Source of the DNA: Megascapheus bottae
Taxonomy: Eukaryota > Chordata > Mammalia > Rodentia > Geomyidae
Length of the DNA stretch: 64,000 nt
NCBI GenBank assembly: GCA_024803745.1
Contig: JANJXV010000025.1
Span: forward strand, 14,774,341-14,838,340
Reading direction: 5' to 3'
Shown here: positions 1-10,995 of the stretch, in pieces
Layout: each line of letters opens with the position of its first letter
How positions within the stretch are numbered: the first letter of the stretch is position 1
Position numbers and translations under genes: made by a program
Notes under the pieces: model-generated
The model's database searches: none
Told to the model about the DNA's origin: nothing
What the model saw: the letters and a program-made list of their open reading frames with translations, nothing else

Positions 1-1132
1 TGACATCAGTGTTAGAAAAAGTGGTTGAGATTCTCTTTGTGCAGATAGTTTGCCATTCCAACTTTGTTTAGGGGCCACAGTAATATTCCTAGCTGTGTAT
101 TTGAATTAACCAGACCCAGAGGATCCAACGTTCAAATTAAACACATTCCTTAAGGATTTCAGGCTCATTGTGTATGCACCAAGGAAACATAACATCCTAA
201 AAATAATACATACTCACAGAGAGAAACATTTTCCACTAACCTTAAAGTAGAATATGAATTATGACCCAGCTCATGGGAATAAGACATCTGATTGCATGCA
301 AAATGGAGTTTTGCAAATAAGATCAGTCTTGGTGAGCTACCACAATTATTATCCACCATTTAATTTTGCTCTCGAGCAACTCATCTATCACTGTTCAAAC
401 TGTCTGCTTTTGTTTCTCTCTCTTCTGATTCCTGAGGCTCCAATTTTTATAAAGTTCACCATTCAGCCAATGGAAGATGCCTTACCCAGCAATAAAAGAG
501 TTCAGGAGATTATTAAGTTTACCAAAGGGTATGCTTCAGCAAGGATCTGATTTTGCTAGATAGAGGCTGCTGGTGAATTGTTAGACGTGGTAGCATGACA
601 TGGTAGTCATGCTGTTCTCTCTGGATACTAAGGCATTGTGAGACTGTGTTTAAAAAGCATTTAGTATTTGGGGTATTTAGAAGCAAAGAAAATTCCAAGT
701 TAATCAACTATATCTCGACTCTCTCACTCTCAATATTTGACAGGATTACATATTACCCACAATTCTAGTCAGCATATCTCATGCTTGACAGACATGTCTT
801 TCTTATAATTAGCAAAATAATCCACTTATTGGTCCTGCCTATTATTTTGTTAGAAAGTAATGTGAAATATTTATGAGCAGAAGTATACACTTCTGAAGTT
901 ACCAAGGTACTTTTGATCCATTCTGACTACAATCTCTTAAAAAGTAGACACTGGAAGTAACTAATGTAAGTGACTTCCTCTTCTAGGGATATGTGTATGG
1001 TTCATATGCTATACTGAATATGAACCTTCAGAACGATATCTTCAACACTTTATGGGATACCAGGACTCAGAAAATGTGTTCAGTATTTTCTGAATTGAAA
1101 TTACAGCAAAGTAAGAAAATAAGGATTTTCTT
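1..1132. other. Unique non-coding DNA
   Basis: A+T-rich sequence with no recognised repeat, RNA gene or exon. The open frame at 254-550 has no recognisable domain and I do not treat it as coding. Confidence 0.6.
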
Positions 1133-1339
1133 ACTGGTTGCTAGTGGTTCAGACTTATAGTACTAGCTATTGAAGGAGATGAGATCTAGAAGATTGAGGT
1201 TTGAAACCAGTCAGCGAGAAAAATCTCTTGATACTGCTGTTAACCAATAAAAGGCTACAGAAGTGTAGCTAAATTGACAGAGCACCAGATAAGCAAATGT
1301 GGCACCCTAAATTTTAGTCCCAGTACTGACAAAAATAAT
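1133..1339 (+). mobile_element. Old B1-head/Geo-tail composite SINE
   Basis: A decayed copy. The left part keeps the 7SL/B1-like order of a 'ggttcagacttatagtactagctat' type start, then 'gagatc' and 'gaggtttgaaaccag'. The right part keeps the Geo order with a 'cccagtactgac' end and an A-rich tail. It matches the better copy at 4331-4564 along its length. Many substitutions suggest an early insertion. Confidence 0.6.
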
Positions 1340-1421
1340 AATGAAAAATAGAAGAATTTTCATTGACTTCCAGATGTTTAAGTTTTAGCTGCACCAAAAC
1401 TAAGCTTAGAAAGTTTGTGGT

Positions 1422-1424
<3 letters not shown>

Positions 1425-1472
<48 letters not shown>

Positions 1473-1488
1473 TGCACGCACACACACC
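1425..1488. repeat. (CA)n microsatellite
   Basis: About 22 uninterrupted CA units, then a CGCATGCACG interruption and a second short CA run, followed by a C-rich stretch. Confidence 0.95.
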
Positions 1489-1737
1489 CCTCCCCCCCCA
1501 CACAATGTTAAATTTCCCCATGCAGCATTAACAGCATTTATTAAAGTAGACGAAACTGGGTTGAACTATAAAAGCCTGCTTGTCTCTTCTCTTGGAATGT
1601 GAACCCACTGTGGACAAGGGTTCACTGCTACTCATTAATATTTACTGAAACAAAGAGAAGAATATTTAAGGGAAGAGTGAAAGTTTCTATTTATAACTTA
1701 TGTTTTTGTACTGTTACTCACTGACTTGAGGTTTTGT

Positions 1738-1812
1738 TTATTTAGTTTGATTCCTAACTATACCACTGAGATTGATATGATTATCTTCATTTTTTTAAGG
1801 TTAGAAAATTGG
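1738..1812 (-). mobile_element. Possible MIR fragment
   Basis: 'attatcttcattttttaagg' followed by 'ttagaaaattggagctaagg' resembles the minus-strand MIR core (ATTATCCCCATTTTACAGATGAGGAAACTGAG). It is short and divergent, so the call is tentative. Confidence 0.35.
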
Positions 1813-1872
1813 AGCTAAGGGAAAATGAGAATTTTGTTTAACTAATAGCTATTTCCTCTGTGCTGGTACAGT

Positions 1873-1915
1873 AAAAAAAAAAAAAAAAAGTTGGTGTGTA
1901 TGTGTGTGTGTGTTT
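1873..1915. repeat. A-tract plus TG repeat
   Basis: A run of about 17 A followed by an imperfect TG array. It lies just 5' of a partial B1-like fragment at 1919-1965 and may be a remnant retroposon tail. Confidence 0.8.
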
Positions 1916-1965
1916 ATTCAAGCCAGGGCACTGAAATCCTAACTACTCAGGAAAGTCCAAGGCAC

Positions 1966-2142
1966 TTTTTTTTTTTTTTTTGGTCTGTCTGGGCCAGGGT
2001 CCTGTCCCTGAGCTCTTCAGCTCAAGGCTACCACCCTACCCCTTGAGTCTTCATGGACTTCAATGCCAGCTTTGAACCTCAATCCTCAGATCTCAGCCTC
2101 TTGTATAGCTAGGATTACAGGCATGAGCCACTGTGCCTGGCT
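1966..2142 (-). mobile_element. B1-head/Geo-tail composite SINE, internally deleted
   Basis: Opens with a poly-T (the antisense tail), then antisense Geo ('gagctcttcagctcaaggct'), and ends with antisense B1 head ('aggattacaggcatgagcca', 'gtgcctggct'). About 60 bases around the B1/Geo junction are missing compared with full copies such as 25535-25785. Confidence 0.85.
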
Positions 2143-2340
2143 CAGTATCTTATTTTCAAACCAGCATAAAGTCTGAAGTGGAGGCAGGCTCCATTAGCCT
2201 GCGTATGAGGGGAAAAAAAAAAAAGAAAGATGTGTAAGAACAGGAGAACATTGGCACAAAAAAAATTTTTGTGCATGATGTCTCATAGCTATAATTTTCT
2301 ATTTTAACTCTTTTTAAAACTGTACAATTAAAGGGAGATT

Positions 2341-2538
2341 CCAGGCCTGGGGGGGAGTTTCTTACACTTGTAAACATCAGTTTAGGAGGCTGAGATCTGG
2401 AGGGCCAGCCTGAATCAAAAAGTACAAGAAACACCATCTCCAAAATAACCAGCAAAATGCTAACCTGGAGTCATGACTGCACGAGCATGCTGGGCTATTA
2501 GAAAGCCTTGAACTAAATCCTAGTATCAGGAAAAAAAT
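2341..2538 (+). mobile_element. Old B1-head/Geo-tail composite SINE
   Basis: Divergent copy. 'aggaggctgagatctgga' marks the B1 head, 'ccatctccaaaataaccagc' the junction zone, and 'ttgaactaaatcctagtatc' the degraded Geo B-box and end. It finishes in an A-rich tail. Confidence 0.6.
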
Positions 2539-3236
2539 AAGACCCCTAGATCTGCCAAAACAGGTAGGTACCTGTAACTCTGGAAATCGGCATGTGATTT
2601 AGGATGAAAGTCATTTTCATTTCCCATTGCTTAGATTTGGAATGCTTATCTAAATGGTAACTGATTCCTGACCCCTGGGGTAGATGGGAGAGTTAGATAA
2701 GTACACAAACCAAAATCCTACCACATAGAATCTAGCCTGTGTAGATTCAAAGTAAAATCAGATTCAGTTTAGAATCTAATCTGACATTTCCAGAAATCCA
2801 ACTACTACCTTTCTCAGGAGCCACAGTTCAAATAGAAATGTCTCTACCATAAATTTTTTCCTAGAATTTAAGGATAAAGAAGGATCTTGTTATCAACTAC
2901 TAGTGTACATGTGGTAGAAGAATCTTATGTTTTTCCTCCACTGATAGTATTGTAGCTGGTTTACAATGAGTTTTACAATGTTTTTTTTCTGCTTTGTGGT
3001 TTACCTCTCCTCATTTAACTTAATTCATATAAATGCAGGCAACAAATGGTAAGTTTTATTTAAAAATACAACAGGAGAAAAGCCTGCTGGAGGCAAGAGG
3101 AATAACTAAGTAGATGGATGATGGGAGGCCCTCCTCATCTACGGCTCAACAGGCCTCATGCCAAGAAAATTCAGACAAATGGTTCAGTTGCCTTAGACTG
3201 CCAGACACAATCATGTTTTAATGAATGGAATTAGGA
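2539..3236. other. Unique non-coding DNA
   Basis: A+T-rich, with no recognised repeat or gene. Confidence 0.55.
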
Positions 3237-3305
3237 TTAATTCATTCAGCAAATATCTGTCAGAGCCCTGTGCAGGGCCCTATGTACTCTGAGTCTAAAC
3301 AAATA
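3237..3305. mobile_element. Possible ancient mammalian interspersed repeat
   Basis: 'attcattcagcaaatatctg' followed by 'gccctgtgcagggccctatg' resembles a widespread ancient mammalian repeat motif (attcaacaaatatttattgag and onwards). I cannot assign the family. Confidence 0.3.
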
Positions 3306-3337
3306 ATAGGTCAAGCTTCTTTTACAGTATATACATT

Positions 3338-3340
<3 letters not shown>

Positions 3341-3380
<40 letters not shown>
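3341..3380. repeat. (GT)n microsatellite
   Basis: About 17 GT units with one TA interruption near the 3' end. Confidence 0.95.
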
Positions 3381-3381
<1 letters not shown>

Positions 3382-3533
3382 CACTATATATATAGGTCAG
3401 AAATCATGCAAATAAAGCTAAAATTGAAACCCTGAAAAACACTACTGGCCAAAGAGACAGTGCCATTTATCTGGGTTGGTCAGGATGGTCAGGGATGTGG
3501 TCCCAAGATAAGAAGTTGGATTCCTAATTTGAG

Positions 3534-3808
3534 GGCTGTCTCAAATGTCCATGAAGTGATGAAGAGGAAAATAAAATATGGTATATCCATCAATGAACTA
3601 TTACTCAGCCATCCACAGGAGTGAGGCTCTGATTTATCTACAATATAGATGAATCGCAAATACAGCATATCAAGTAGAAGCTATTATACACAAAAGCCAC
3701 CTATTATAAGTTTCCCTTTATATAAATAAAATAAGCCAGAACAGGAAATTTATACAAGTTCAAAGTCATGGCACAGTGGAGAAAAGAGGTAGATTGTAAA
3801 ATAAATAA
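3534..3808 (+). mobile_element. Ancient L1 fragment (ORF2 3' end and UTR)
   Basis: 'caaatgtccatgaagtgatg', 'tggtatatccatcaatgaac' and 'tactcagccatccacaggag' follow the order of the L1 ORF2 C-terminal coding region, and 'aaataagccagaacagga' continues it. It is highly diverged, consistent with an old L1M family. A composite SINE sits directly downstream. Confidence 0.7.
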
Positions 3809-4076
3809 TTTTTCTTTTGGTCTGTCATGGGGCTTGAAGAGCCCTGAGCCATTCAGCTCAAGGCTACTGCCCTACCCCTTGGCCTGGGTGTTGTCCCTGA
3901 GCTCTTCAGCTCAAGGCTACCAGCCTACCCCTTGAGCCACAGAGCCACTTCCAGTTTTCTGATGATTAATTGGAGATAAGAGTCTCATGGACTTTTTAGT
4001 GCACAGGCTGGCTTTGAACCATGATTGTCAGATCTAAGCTTCATAACGGATTACGGGCGTGAGTCACTGCTCCTGG
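3809..4076 (-). mobile_element. B1-head/Geo-tail composite SINE with duplicated Geo segment
   Basis: Antisense copy running from a poly-T/'ttggtctgtc' tail to a B1 head ending 'ttacgggcgtgagtcactgc'. The Geo part holds two copies of a roughly 55-base segment: 'attcagctcaaggctactgc', then 'cttcagctcaaggctaccag', each followed by 'cctaccccttg'. Typical copies have this segment once. Confidence 0.85.
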
Positions 4077-4112
4077 AATAAAGAACTATGGCAAAGGAAA
4101 CCTGACAAGAAT

Positions 4113-4320
4113 ACCAAGGGGTTATGTCTCACACCTGTAATCCTACTCAGGAGGCTGAGATCTGATAATCAAGGTTCAAAGATAATCTTGGAAGGAAAAG
4201 TTCATGAGTCTTTTATCTGCAATTAACTACCAAAAAATAGGAAGTAGTACTTGGGTTCAAGTGGGAGAGCACTGTCCTTGAGCAAGTGACGCTTTGAACA
4301 AGAACAAACACAAAACATAA
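4113..4320 (+). mobile_element. B1-head/Geo-tail composite SINE
   Basis: The B1 head is clear ('cacacctgtaatcctactca', 'ggaggctgagatctgataat'), the junction 'atctgcaattaactacc' is present, and the Geo A-box region 'ggttcaagtgggagagca' follows. The Geo 3' half is degraded. It stands head-to-head with the minus-strand copy that ends at 4076. Confidence 0.8.
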
Positions 4321-4330
4321 AACTTCATGT

Positions 4331-4564
4331 GCCAGGCACAGGTGGCTCAGGCCTGTAATCCTAGCTACTCAGGAGGCTGAGATCTCAGGATCGAGGTTCA
4401 AAACCAACCCAAGCACAGAAGTCCAAGAGACTCTTTTATCTCCAATTAGCCAACAGAAAACCAGAAGTGGCATGTGGTTCTCATGGTAGAGTACTAGCCT
4501 TGAGCTGAAGAGCTCAGAGACAGCATCCAGGTCCAGAGTTCATGTCCTGCAACTAAAACAATAA
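4331..4564 (+). mobile_element. B1-head/Geo-tail composite SINE, near full length
   Basis: The best plus-strand example. The head 'gccaggcacaggtggctcag' and 'gcctgtaatcctagctactc' is 7SL/B1-like. The middle 'tctccaattagccaacagaa' is a non-7SL linker. The Geo part runs from 'ccagaagtggcatgtggttc' through 'ccttgagctgaagagctcag' to 'ccagagttcatgtcctgcaa' and a short A-rich tail. Flanks 'cttcatgt' and 'tttcacgt' may be a weak TSD. Confidence 0.9.
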
Positions 4565-5109
4565 AGAATTTCACGTATATCCAACTTAATATAAATTATG
4601 GCTAATAACAGACAATCCATACCTTCTAATGTCTTGCCTTCATTTCATTTTTTAACAACTCAATGATTACAAACATGTTACAAATTATAGCTTAAATTGT
4701 GCAAAATGTTCCGTATATATGTGTATACAGGTGGACATCCCTAATCCAAAATCCATATCCTTTATCTGCAACCTGTTTGAGTGTCAGTATGACATTAACC
4801 ACAAATGGAAAATTCCACATCTCATGTGACAGGTCACAATCAAAATGCAGGCAATTAAAAATATATAAAATTACCTTTAGGCTATGTGTATAAGATATAG
4901 ATATATATATATAAAACATAAATGCACTTTGTGTTTTGATTTGAATCCTATCACCAAGATAGGAATCCAGATCCAAAAAAGTCTGAGGTCCAAGATATGC
5001 CATGCATTTTAGATAAGAGATATTCAATCTGTGCACACATCTGTATAGATACATAAAACCATTGTAATGTAAAGAATAACCTTAGTTGATTTAAAATTGC
5101 ATCCTCCAC
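4565..5109. other. Unique A+T-rich DNA
   Basis: No recognised repeat apart from a short (TA)n run near 4899-4912. The antisense open frame at 4692-5054 shows no domain and looks like chance. Confidence 0.55.
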
Positions 5110-5325
5110 ACCAGGTGCTGGTATTTCTAACACTTGATATTCAAGAGGCTGAGATATTTAAGAGATTGAGACTTGATAGATATATGAAGCCAGCTTACGC
5201 AGAAAAGTCCACAAGACTCCATCCTCAAATAAAAAGCCAAGCGTGACTCAAGTAGTAGAACACCAGTTAAGCAAGCAAACCAAGCAACTATATCCAGAGT
5301 TCTATTCCTAGTAACGGTTAAAAAC
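5110..5325 (+). mobile_element. Old B1-head/Geo-tail composite SINE
   Basis: Degraded copy. 'ccaggtgctggtatttctaa', 'caagaggctgagatatttaa', 'agtccacaagactccatcct' and 'cagagttctattcctagtaa' line up in order with the intact copies. Confidence 0.65.
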
Positions 5326-5957
5326 TGTTGTATCCAAAGACTAACAACACTGGAATTAGTAATAGCTTAATATATAGTTTGTGAACTGAACTGAATTTAC
5401 TTTCAAATGATCAGCCTCGGCAGGATTTGAGCAACGGAAAAGGGTAAGAAAAACAGTTACGTAGAATTATGAAATCCAAATTATTAACAGCTAGCTGAAA
5501 CTTGATTAGGATGCAAAGAAAAGTTGTTTCTAAATATCAAACTCAGTATCTCATATCACCTGATTGATATTCTTTCTTATTCAGATCCACAGGTGGTGGT
5601 GGGGTGTCTTTATTTTATGTATCTACACCTAGACATTATAATGTTCTTGAGAGATAATGCCTCCAGTTAATCTATTTATGTTACCCCCTTTTCTGGTCCT
5701 ACACCAAATGCAGACATTTTTGTGTTACAATTTTAACTCAGATGCATATTTGAGCTGACACTTGCTCAGCAAGCAACAGACTTCTTGGAATTCTGTCACT
5801 AAAGTCTTCCAAAATAGTGTGTTCTCGATTTTCATGTATGAGGCAGTTAAAAATCTTTTGGGTAAATGTGGATGGATGGAGGACAAAGTTGGGTTGCTAC
5901 TTATTGAATTTTAGGGGTACGTGTATGGGTAGCAAGATTCTTATTCCAGAGCAGGTG
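5326..5957. other. Unique non-coding DNA
   Basis: No recognised repeat, RNA gene or exon. Confidence 0.55.
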
Positions 5958-6191
5958 GCAGAGACAGAGCCAGAGACTGACAGGCAGAGAAAGACAGACA
6001 AGGGGAGGAGTGAGAAAGGGAGAGAGAAAGGAAAAGAGAGAGGAAGAGAGGGAGGGAGGAAGAGCTAGGGAGAGAGAGGAAGAGAGAGGGAGCAAGTAAG
6101 CAAGCAGGGAGGGAGGGAGAAGGAGAGGAGGAGGAGGAGATGGAGGAGGGAGAGTAAAGAGGGGAGAAGGGGAGGGAGGGGAGAAGGGAGC
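5958..6191. repeat. GA-rich polypurine tract
   Basis: About 230 bases almost wholly purine on the plus strand, mixing GACA, GAGA, GGGA and GGAGGA units. It creates long spurious open frames on both strands (Ser/Pro/Leu-rich on the minus strand), which I do not call as genes. Confidence 0.9.
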
Positions 6192-6988
6192 CCACTTATA
6201 CAAGTTTATCCAAGGCCATAGCTTGGTATACCATGAAGAAAACCTATCAAAGGCCAAGTAAGTCATGATAGAAGGCAATGAGGCAAAGCACAGAACTGCT
6301 CAAAGTCCCTTGTTATGTAAAAGATAGAGGTATTTACATATAAGGAACAAGATGCCCAGAGTTTTACTCTCAATTTTGCATACTTTCCTTCACTCCTCAC
6401 TCCCAGATTCACTGAAAAACAAGGTCCAGATTGTGAACCATGGGGTCATGAGAGAGAGGGAGAGCAGAGGAATGGGTTTTGGATGATCCTGGAATTGATG
6501 TTTTTGTTTTAAAATAAAGGGATGGTATTTGTAGTACTAGTGATGGCAGATAATGATGACAGAAATGCTAGAGCAAGGTGCAGAATTGTGTCACATCTAT
6601 TTGTGTCTATGAAGAATAACATAAGCATTGCAGAGGAAATGAACAAAAATGATATGAATAGGAAAAAATGGAATGATTGCTTCTTTAACAAATAGACATT
6701 TGATAATACCATTATATGTTCAAACTGTATTAAACATAATTATCATCTAATCACTATGCAATAAGTATATATTCTGCTAAAACAAAACAAAACATCAAAA
6801 AAGATGGCTGCTAAGAAAAACTGTAAGACACTAAAGAGTGTAAATCAAGCCTCTGACCTATATTTGATAAACAAACAATATGCCTATTTTACCTTTTCAC
6901 TCAGATGGTAATTATGAGGACACACTGCACCTTGGCTGGGTCAGGGTAGATTTTATAAATGTCTTGCATTCACAGAACACAGGATTCT
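6192..6988. other. Unique non-coding DNA
   Basis: No recognised repeat or gene. The sequence is A+T-rich and ends at the target site of the L1 fragment that follows. Confidence 0.5.
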
Positions 6989-7004
6989 AAAAATTTGAAA
7001 AGAA

Positions 7005-7161
7005 CACACTATGGTGAAAATGAACAATATATGGATGGGGATGGAAGGGAAAAACTAGGAGAGAGCAAGGGAAGGGGTGACATTGTCCAAAAAGAAATGT
7101 ACTCCCTAAATGATTTATGTAACTACAACCCATCTGTACATCACCTTCATAATAATAATTA
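7005..7161 (+). mobile_element. 5'-truncated L1 3' UTR fragment
   Basis: 'ggtgacattgtccaaaaaga' and 'ctacaacccatctgtacatc' match the L1 3' end also seen at 60850-61085, and the fragment ends in an A-rich tail. Similar flanks (aaaatttgaaaagaa and aaaatttccaaaaaagaa) suggest a slightly diverged TSD at about 6990-7004 and 7162-7179. Confidence 0.7.
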
Positions 7162-7439
7162 AAAATTTCCAAAAAAGAAATGAATATAAAAAAATGAAGA
7201 GTCAGGAAGTAAACTGGACGCTTAGACATTGTTTAAGAGTCTAGATATATATTCATTCCTGTTTAGCTAAATTAATTCAAGAAAATTATCTTAGAAGCAT
7301 CATTTTCACTTAATGTACCACATAGTAACACAAGGTATCCTTCTGCATGAAGCTACAGAAGCCATGTAATGTAACAAGGACATAAGAAATCTTGACTTAG
7401 TTATGCCTATATAACTATCATTTGTGGGTGCTTATGAGA

Positions 7440-7665
7440 ACAGCCATCATTTCTTGACTGCCTAGTAGGTATCATGCACTTTGCTGGGTGCACTTTCACA
7501 CTTTATCTTTCTCGTGCTTTATCTGATTCCATCAGCTAGGCAGTAGCTTTCTGTTTTCAGAGAGAAGGAAACGGGACTTAAATCTGCAATTTGCTTCAAG
7601 TCACCCAATTGTTTAAATGGAAGGTAGTCATATTCACAAGTCTCTGCTTCCTTGCTCTTCTGTGA
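7440..7665 (-). mobile_element. MIR fragment
   Basis: Reads as antisense MIR: 'catcatttcttgactgccta', 'aggtatcatgcactttgctg', then 'cagagagaaggaaacgggac' and 'caagtcacccaattgtttaa'. The order fits the MIR core, with strong divergence. Confidence 0.65.
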
Positions 7666-8624
7666 AGAGCCTGTGCACACTGTTTACTGAGTGTGGAGGA
7701 GCTATCAGTACAACACAAGGCAGAAGATGCATCTGCAACTACACAAGACTGCAGTAGCCCTGGGAAGCAAAGTGAGAAGTACTGAGTTTAACTACAGCTC
7801 AAATCTTTCCTGTTTGACAACTATTTGGGGAGGAGTAATTCTTCCCAATAATGCTTCAGTTCAGCCCTGACTTGCAAGTAAAATTCAGAAGCCCTGAATT
7901 TGAATATTCTTGTCCAACAAAACCAAGTTATATTCTCAATGGGAATTCTTTAGACTTGTAAGATCTCGTGTCATTTTCTTTCCCTAAATACATAACTAAG
8001 AAAGGAAGAAGCAGATCAATTCGCTAACTCCAAGTGACACAGGGGAGTGGGGCTCTATGTAAACATAAGAGACTTGGGATTTGGTTTATTCAACACTGGA
8101 GGCTGCTTCAACGATTGCTTGCTGTGTTGTTCAATTTAGTGATTGCCAACCCATGTATCTGCTGAGCATGTGAAATGTCACTAGTCTGAACTAAAATTAC
8201 TATAAGATAGACACAGGCTTTACATAGAAAAAGTATCTTAGCAATTGTTTTCTACATGTTAAAATAAGGATGTTTAAGATATATTAAGCAACTATACATT
8301 AATAACAGTAATTTCACTTTATAACATGCTTAAGTAGAAAAACCTAAACTATAAAGGCCATTTGGGCAGTCCTGGTGTGGACTTCACAAAGCTACTTAAA
8401 CTTTACTAAAGTATGTGTCATGTGAAGGCTAGTTTTGTTTGAATCTTATAAAGTGAACTAAGTTAAATCAGCAGCTAAATTAAATCCTTAGTAGATTGAG
8501 ACTCAGAGAAAAAAAAATAGAGACTGTTATTGGGTCCTTAAGACAAAAAAAGAAAAGAATAAAAGAAAAAGCATGTTTTTTTCTCCTAACAGTGGGATTC
8601 TGGACTTGTGTGGTGACATAAAAA
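7666..8624. other. Unique non-coding DNA
   Basis: No recognised repeat or gene. Confidence 0.5.
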
Positions 8625-8634
8625 AGGACATCAA

Positions 8635-8876
8635 ACCAGGCACCAGTGGCTCATACCTGTAATCCTAGCTACTTAGGAGGCTAAGATCTGATGACTCTGC
8701 TTTTGAAGCTAGCTTGGGCAAGAAAGTTTATGAGACTCTTGGTTCCAATGAACTACTAAAAAGGATGAAGTGAAGTTGTGATTTAAGTGGCAAGTGCTAG
8801 GCTTTAAGCAAAAAAAAAAAAAAAGCCAAGGGACAAGGGACAACACTCATTCTCTCCCCCACCCCCACATGCATGC
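8635..8876 (+). mobile_element. B1-head/Geo-tail composite SINE with TSD
   Basis: Head 'ccaggcaccagtggctcata' and 'cctgtaatcctagctactta'. The Geo part is interrupted by a run of about 15 A after 'ggctttaagc' and then becomes hard to align. The 10-base sequence aggacatcaa occurs at 8625-8634 and again at 8877-8886, which fixes both ends of the insertion. Confidence 0.8.
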
Positions 8877-9195
8877 AGGACATCAATAACAAGTGGAAGT
8901 TCTTAACTTACAAGACTGAGTGAAGTTCCTACAACTTCACTGAAAGCTACTGTTTAACAATTCTTTTAGGTGATCATAATTATGGTTCTCTCTCCACTGA
9001 TCCCCCTTTAAAAAAATTCAGACATCCATCTGAAAATTATAGCTTTACAGGTAGGTCAAGGAAAATTTACAGTATTTAAAGTCCATGAAGAAAAACATTG
9101 AGGAAGTGTTCACAGGGTTATCAATTTCTTTCCTTCAAATTTGAGTTCACTTGAGATCTATCTATAGCTCAAGAACACTTTAAGAGTCCTACAGA

Positions 9196-9297
9196 AGAGG
9201 TGCTGTGGCTCAAGGGTTAGGGCAGCAGCCTTAAGCTGAGCTCAGAGACAGCGCACTGGCCCAGAGGTTCAAGCCTCACGACTAGGAAAAAAAAGCT
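9196..9297 (+). mobile_element. Solo Geo monomer
   Basis: Begins directly with the Geo start 'aggtgctgtggctcaagggt', has 'gcagccttaagctgagctca' and the B-box-like 'gaggttcaagcct', and ends in an A-rich tail. There is no B1 or ID-like head upstream. 'ctacaga' flanks both sides (9189-9195 and 9298-9304), a short but plausible TSD. Confidence 0.75.
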
Positions 9298-10879
9298 CTA
9301 CAGAGATCTAATGTATAGGTATAATTTGGTATGATGGTCAAATTCAAGGAAAAGACCCTTTCTCTTTCTAAACTGCAGGAAAAAAAAATTCCTTGTTGAT
9401 TCCACTAATAGCATTATAGACCACAAAGGTGAAAAACAAACAATCCACCCTCACTTCAACACTTCAATACTTGAAGGATTTTCTGCTGTGTGCCAAAAAA
9501 AATAAAGGAAAATCAAGGAAAAAAGCCTGAGGTTTCAGTTTCTGGAGATTGTACTTCCTGTTGATATAAAAACAAAAGTTAAATTCAGAAAAAAAAATCG
9601 ACTCTGAAGTTAGCAATGCCTGAAAAAAAATTTTAACTCTGTGCATATGTTTGTACACAGACAGAAATAGACAGAAACAGAACTTAATTAGTATTATAGA
9701 CTTTAATTATCTTTGTACAGTAATTGGGAATGGTTTTGTTCTGATTTATTCCATAACACCAACTATGTTCTGTTAACAACTCATTTTTTTCCCCTCACAG
9801 CCCACAATAGAAAGCTCTTACTGCATACTTTATTGCATCTGCTTCTCATTTAATGACCATTGTTCTGGTCTGTCAGAGTATGCTGCGTTGTAACATCCCA
9901 AATCTGCAAGATTAAGCAAATATTTTGACAATGCTTAGATTTTTTTTTCTCTTTCCTTCTTTTTTAGAATAAATACAAATTAAGAAAAAAATCTCAACTT
10001 ACCCATACACTGTTAGGAGAGTTCTTAATGGAAAGAGTATAAAGAACTAGGCAGCAGTTAAATGTATTTCCTGTGGTCTAACACATCATGCAATTTTCTG
10101 TCCCATTTCACATAAGAGCACTAGCAATTCTGCCTGCACCACACTGTTAGAGGGGGTCACAGGAAGTATTTCTGGACTGTGGGGAGGTCACTGGCCCCTG
10201 GGGTAAACCACCTAGAGACTTTTTCAACTGTGATAAGCTTCCAGAACAAAACAGAACCCTTCTACTCACCTTGAAAGGCCCTGACAGGTAAGTGGGATGA
10301 TAGGTATCTGAACTGTTATGAAATGTCATTTTCAAAATTGATTTTTCTAGGTACAAAACTCCAATCCCACTGAAGCCATAAGACCAAGGATAGTGATTCT
10401 CTGGATGGTTATGGGAAGAGATACAATAGACTGGAAAGAGAAAGGAAATGTTGGAAAAAGAGGTTAAGGAGAGAATCTATTCATAAATAAGTTTGTAGGT
10501 CTACACCTTTTAATGTGAACATCCTTAATGATCTCTCTGGATTGTTCAATTGAGCACAAACTCTACCAACTCATCTTAATCATTCTTTTTAGAATGCTTT
10601 CTTGTTACTGCTTCTCTTTTGAAATTTAGGCATGTTTCTCTAGAACAGAGATTTATAAGGTGGTGTTATAAAACAATCCTTTGTCCCTTCTACTCTCAGA
10701 CAATAAAACCAACCCCAAAGCTCCCTGAAATGCAGAGAAAAGAACATGTTGATACAGTTGATCAGTAGAGCTCAGGGCTATCTGCTCTTTCCACACATTC
10801 TAGGGTAACTCTTTAAAATTCAGTTTGGAAAGAACTGTTTTTGTCAGAAGGCAACCTCCCTCATCAGTGTTTTAAGACT
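9298..10879. other. Unique non-coding DNA
   Basis: No recognised repeat or gene in about 1.6 kb. Several A- and T-rich runs are present. The minus-strand frames at 9464-9658 and 10147-10356 have no recognisable domain. Confidence 0.5.
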
Positions 10880-10995
10880 AGGCTTCCAGTTAGACTCTTA
10901 CCACTTCCTGACTGTGATCTTAGGTACACTGCTTCATTACGCACAGCTTCCACTTTCTGATTTTCAAAATTGCACAGAGGCAGCAATATGTTAGA
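10880..10995 (+). mobile_element. MIR fragment
   Basis: 'cttaccacttcctgactgtg' followed by 'atcttaggtacactgcttca' and a 'tccactttctgattttcaaa' stretch parallels MIR (CCACTTACTAGCTGTGTGACCTTGGGCAAG, CTCAGTTTCCTCATCTGTAAAA). Confidence 0.6.

Noticed and set aside
5901..6278. 125-codon minus-strand Pro/Ser/Leu-rich frame
   Set aside because: Complement of a polypurine tract; it lacks stops only because of composition.
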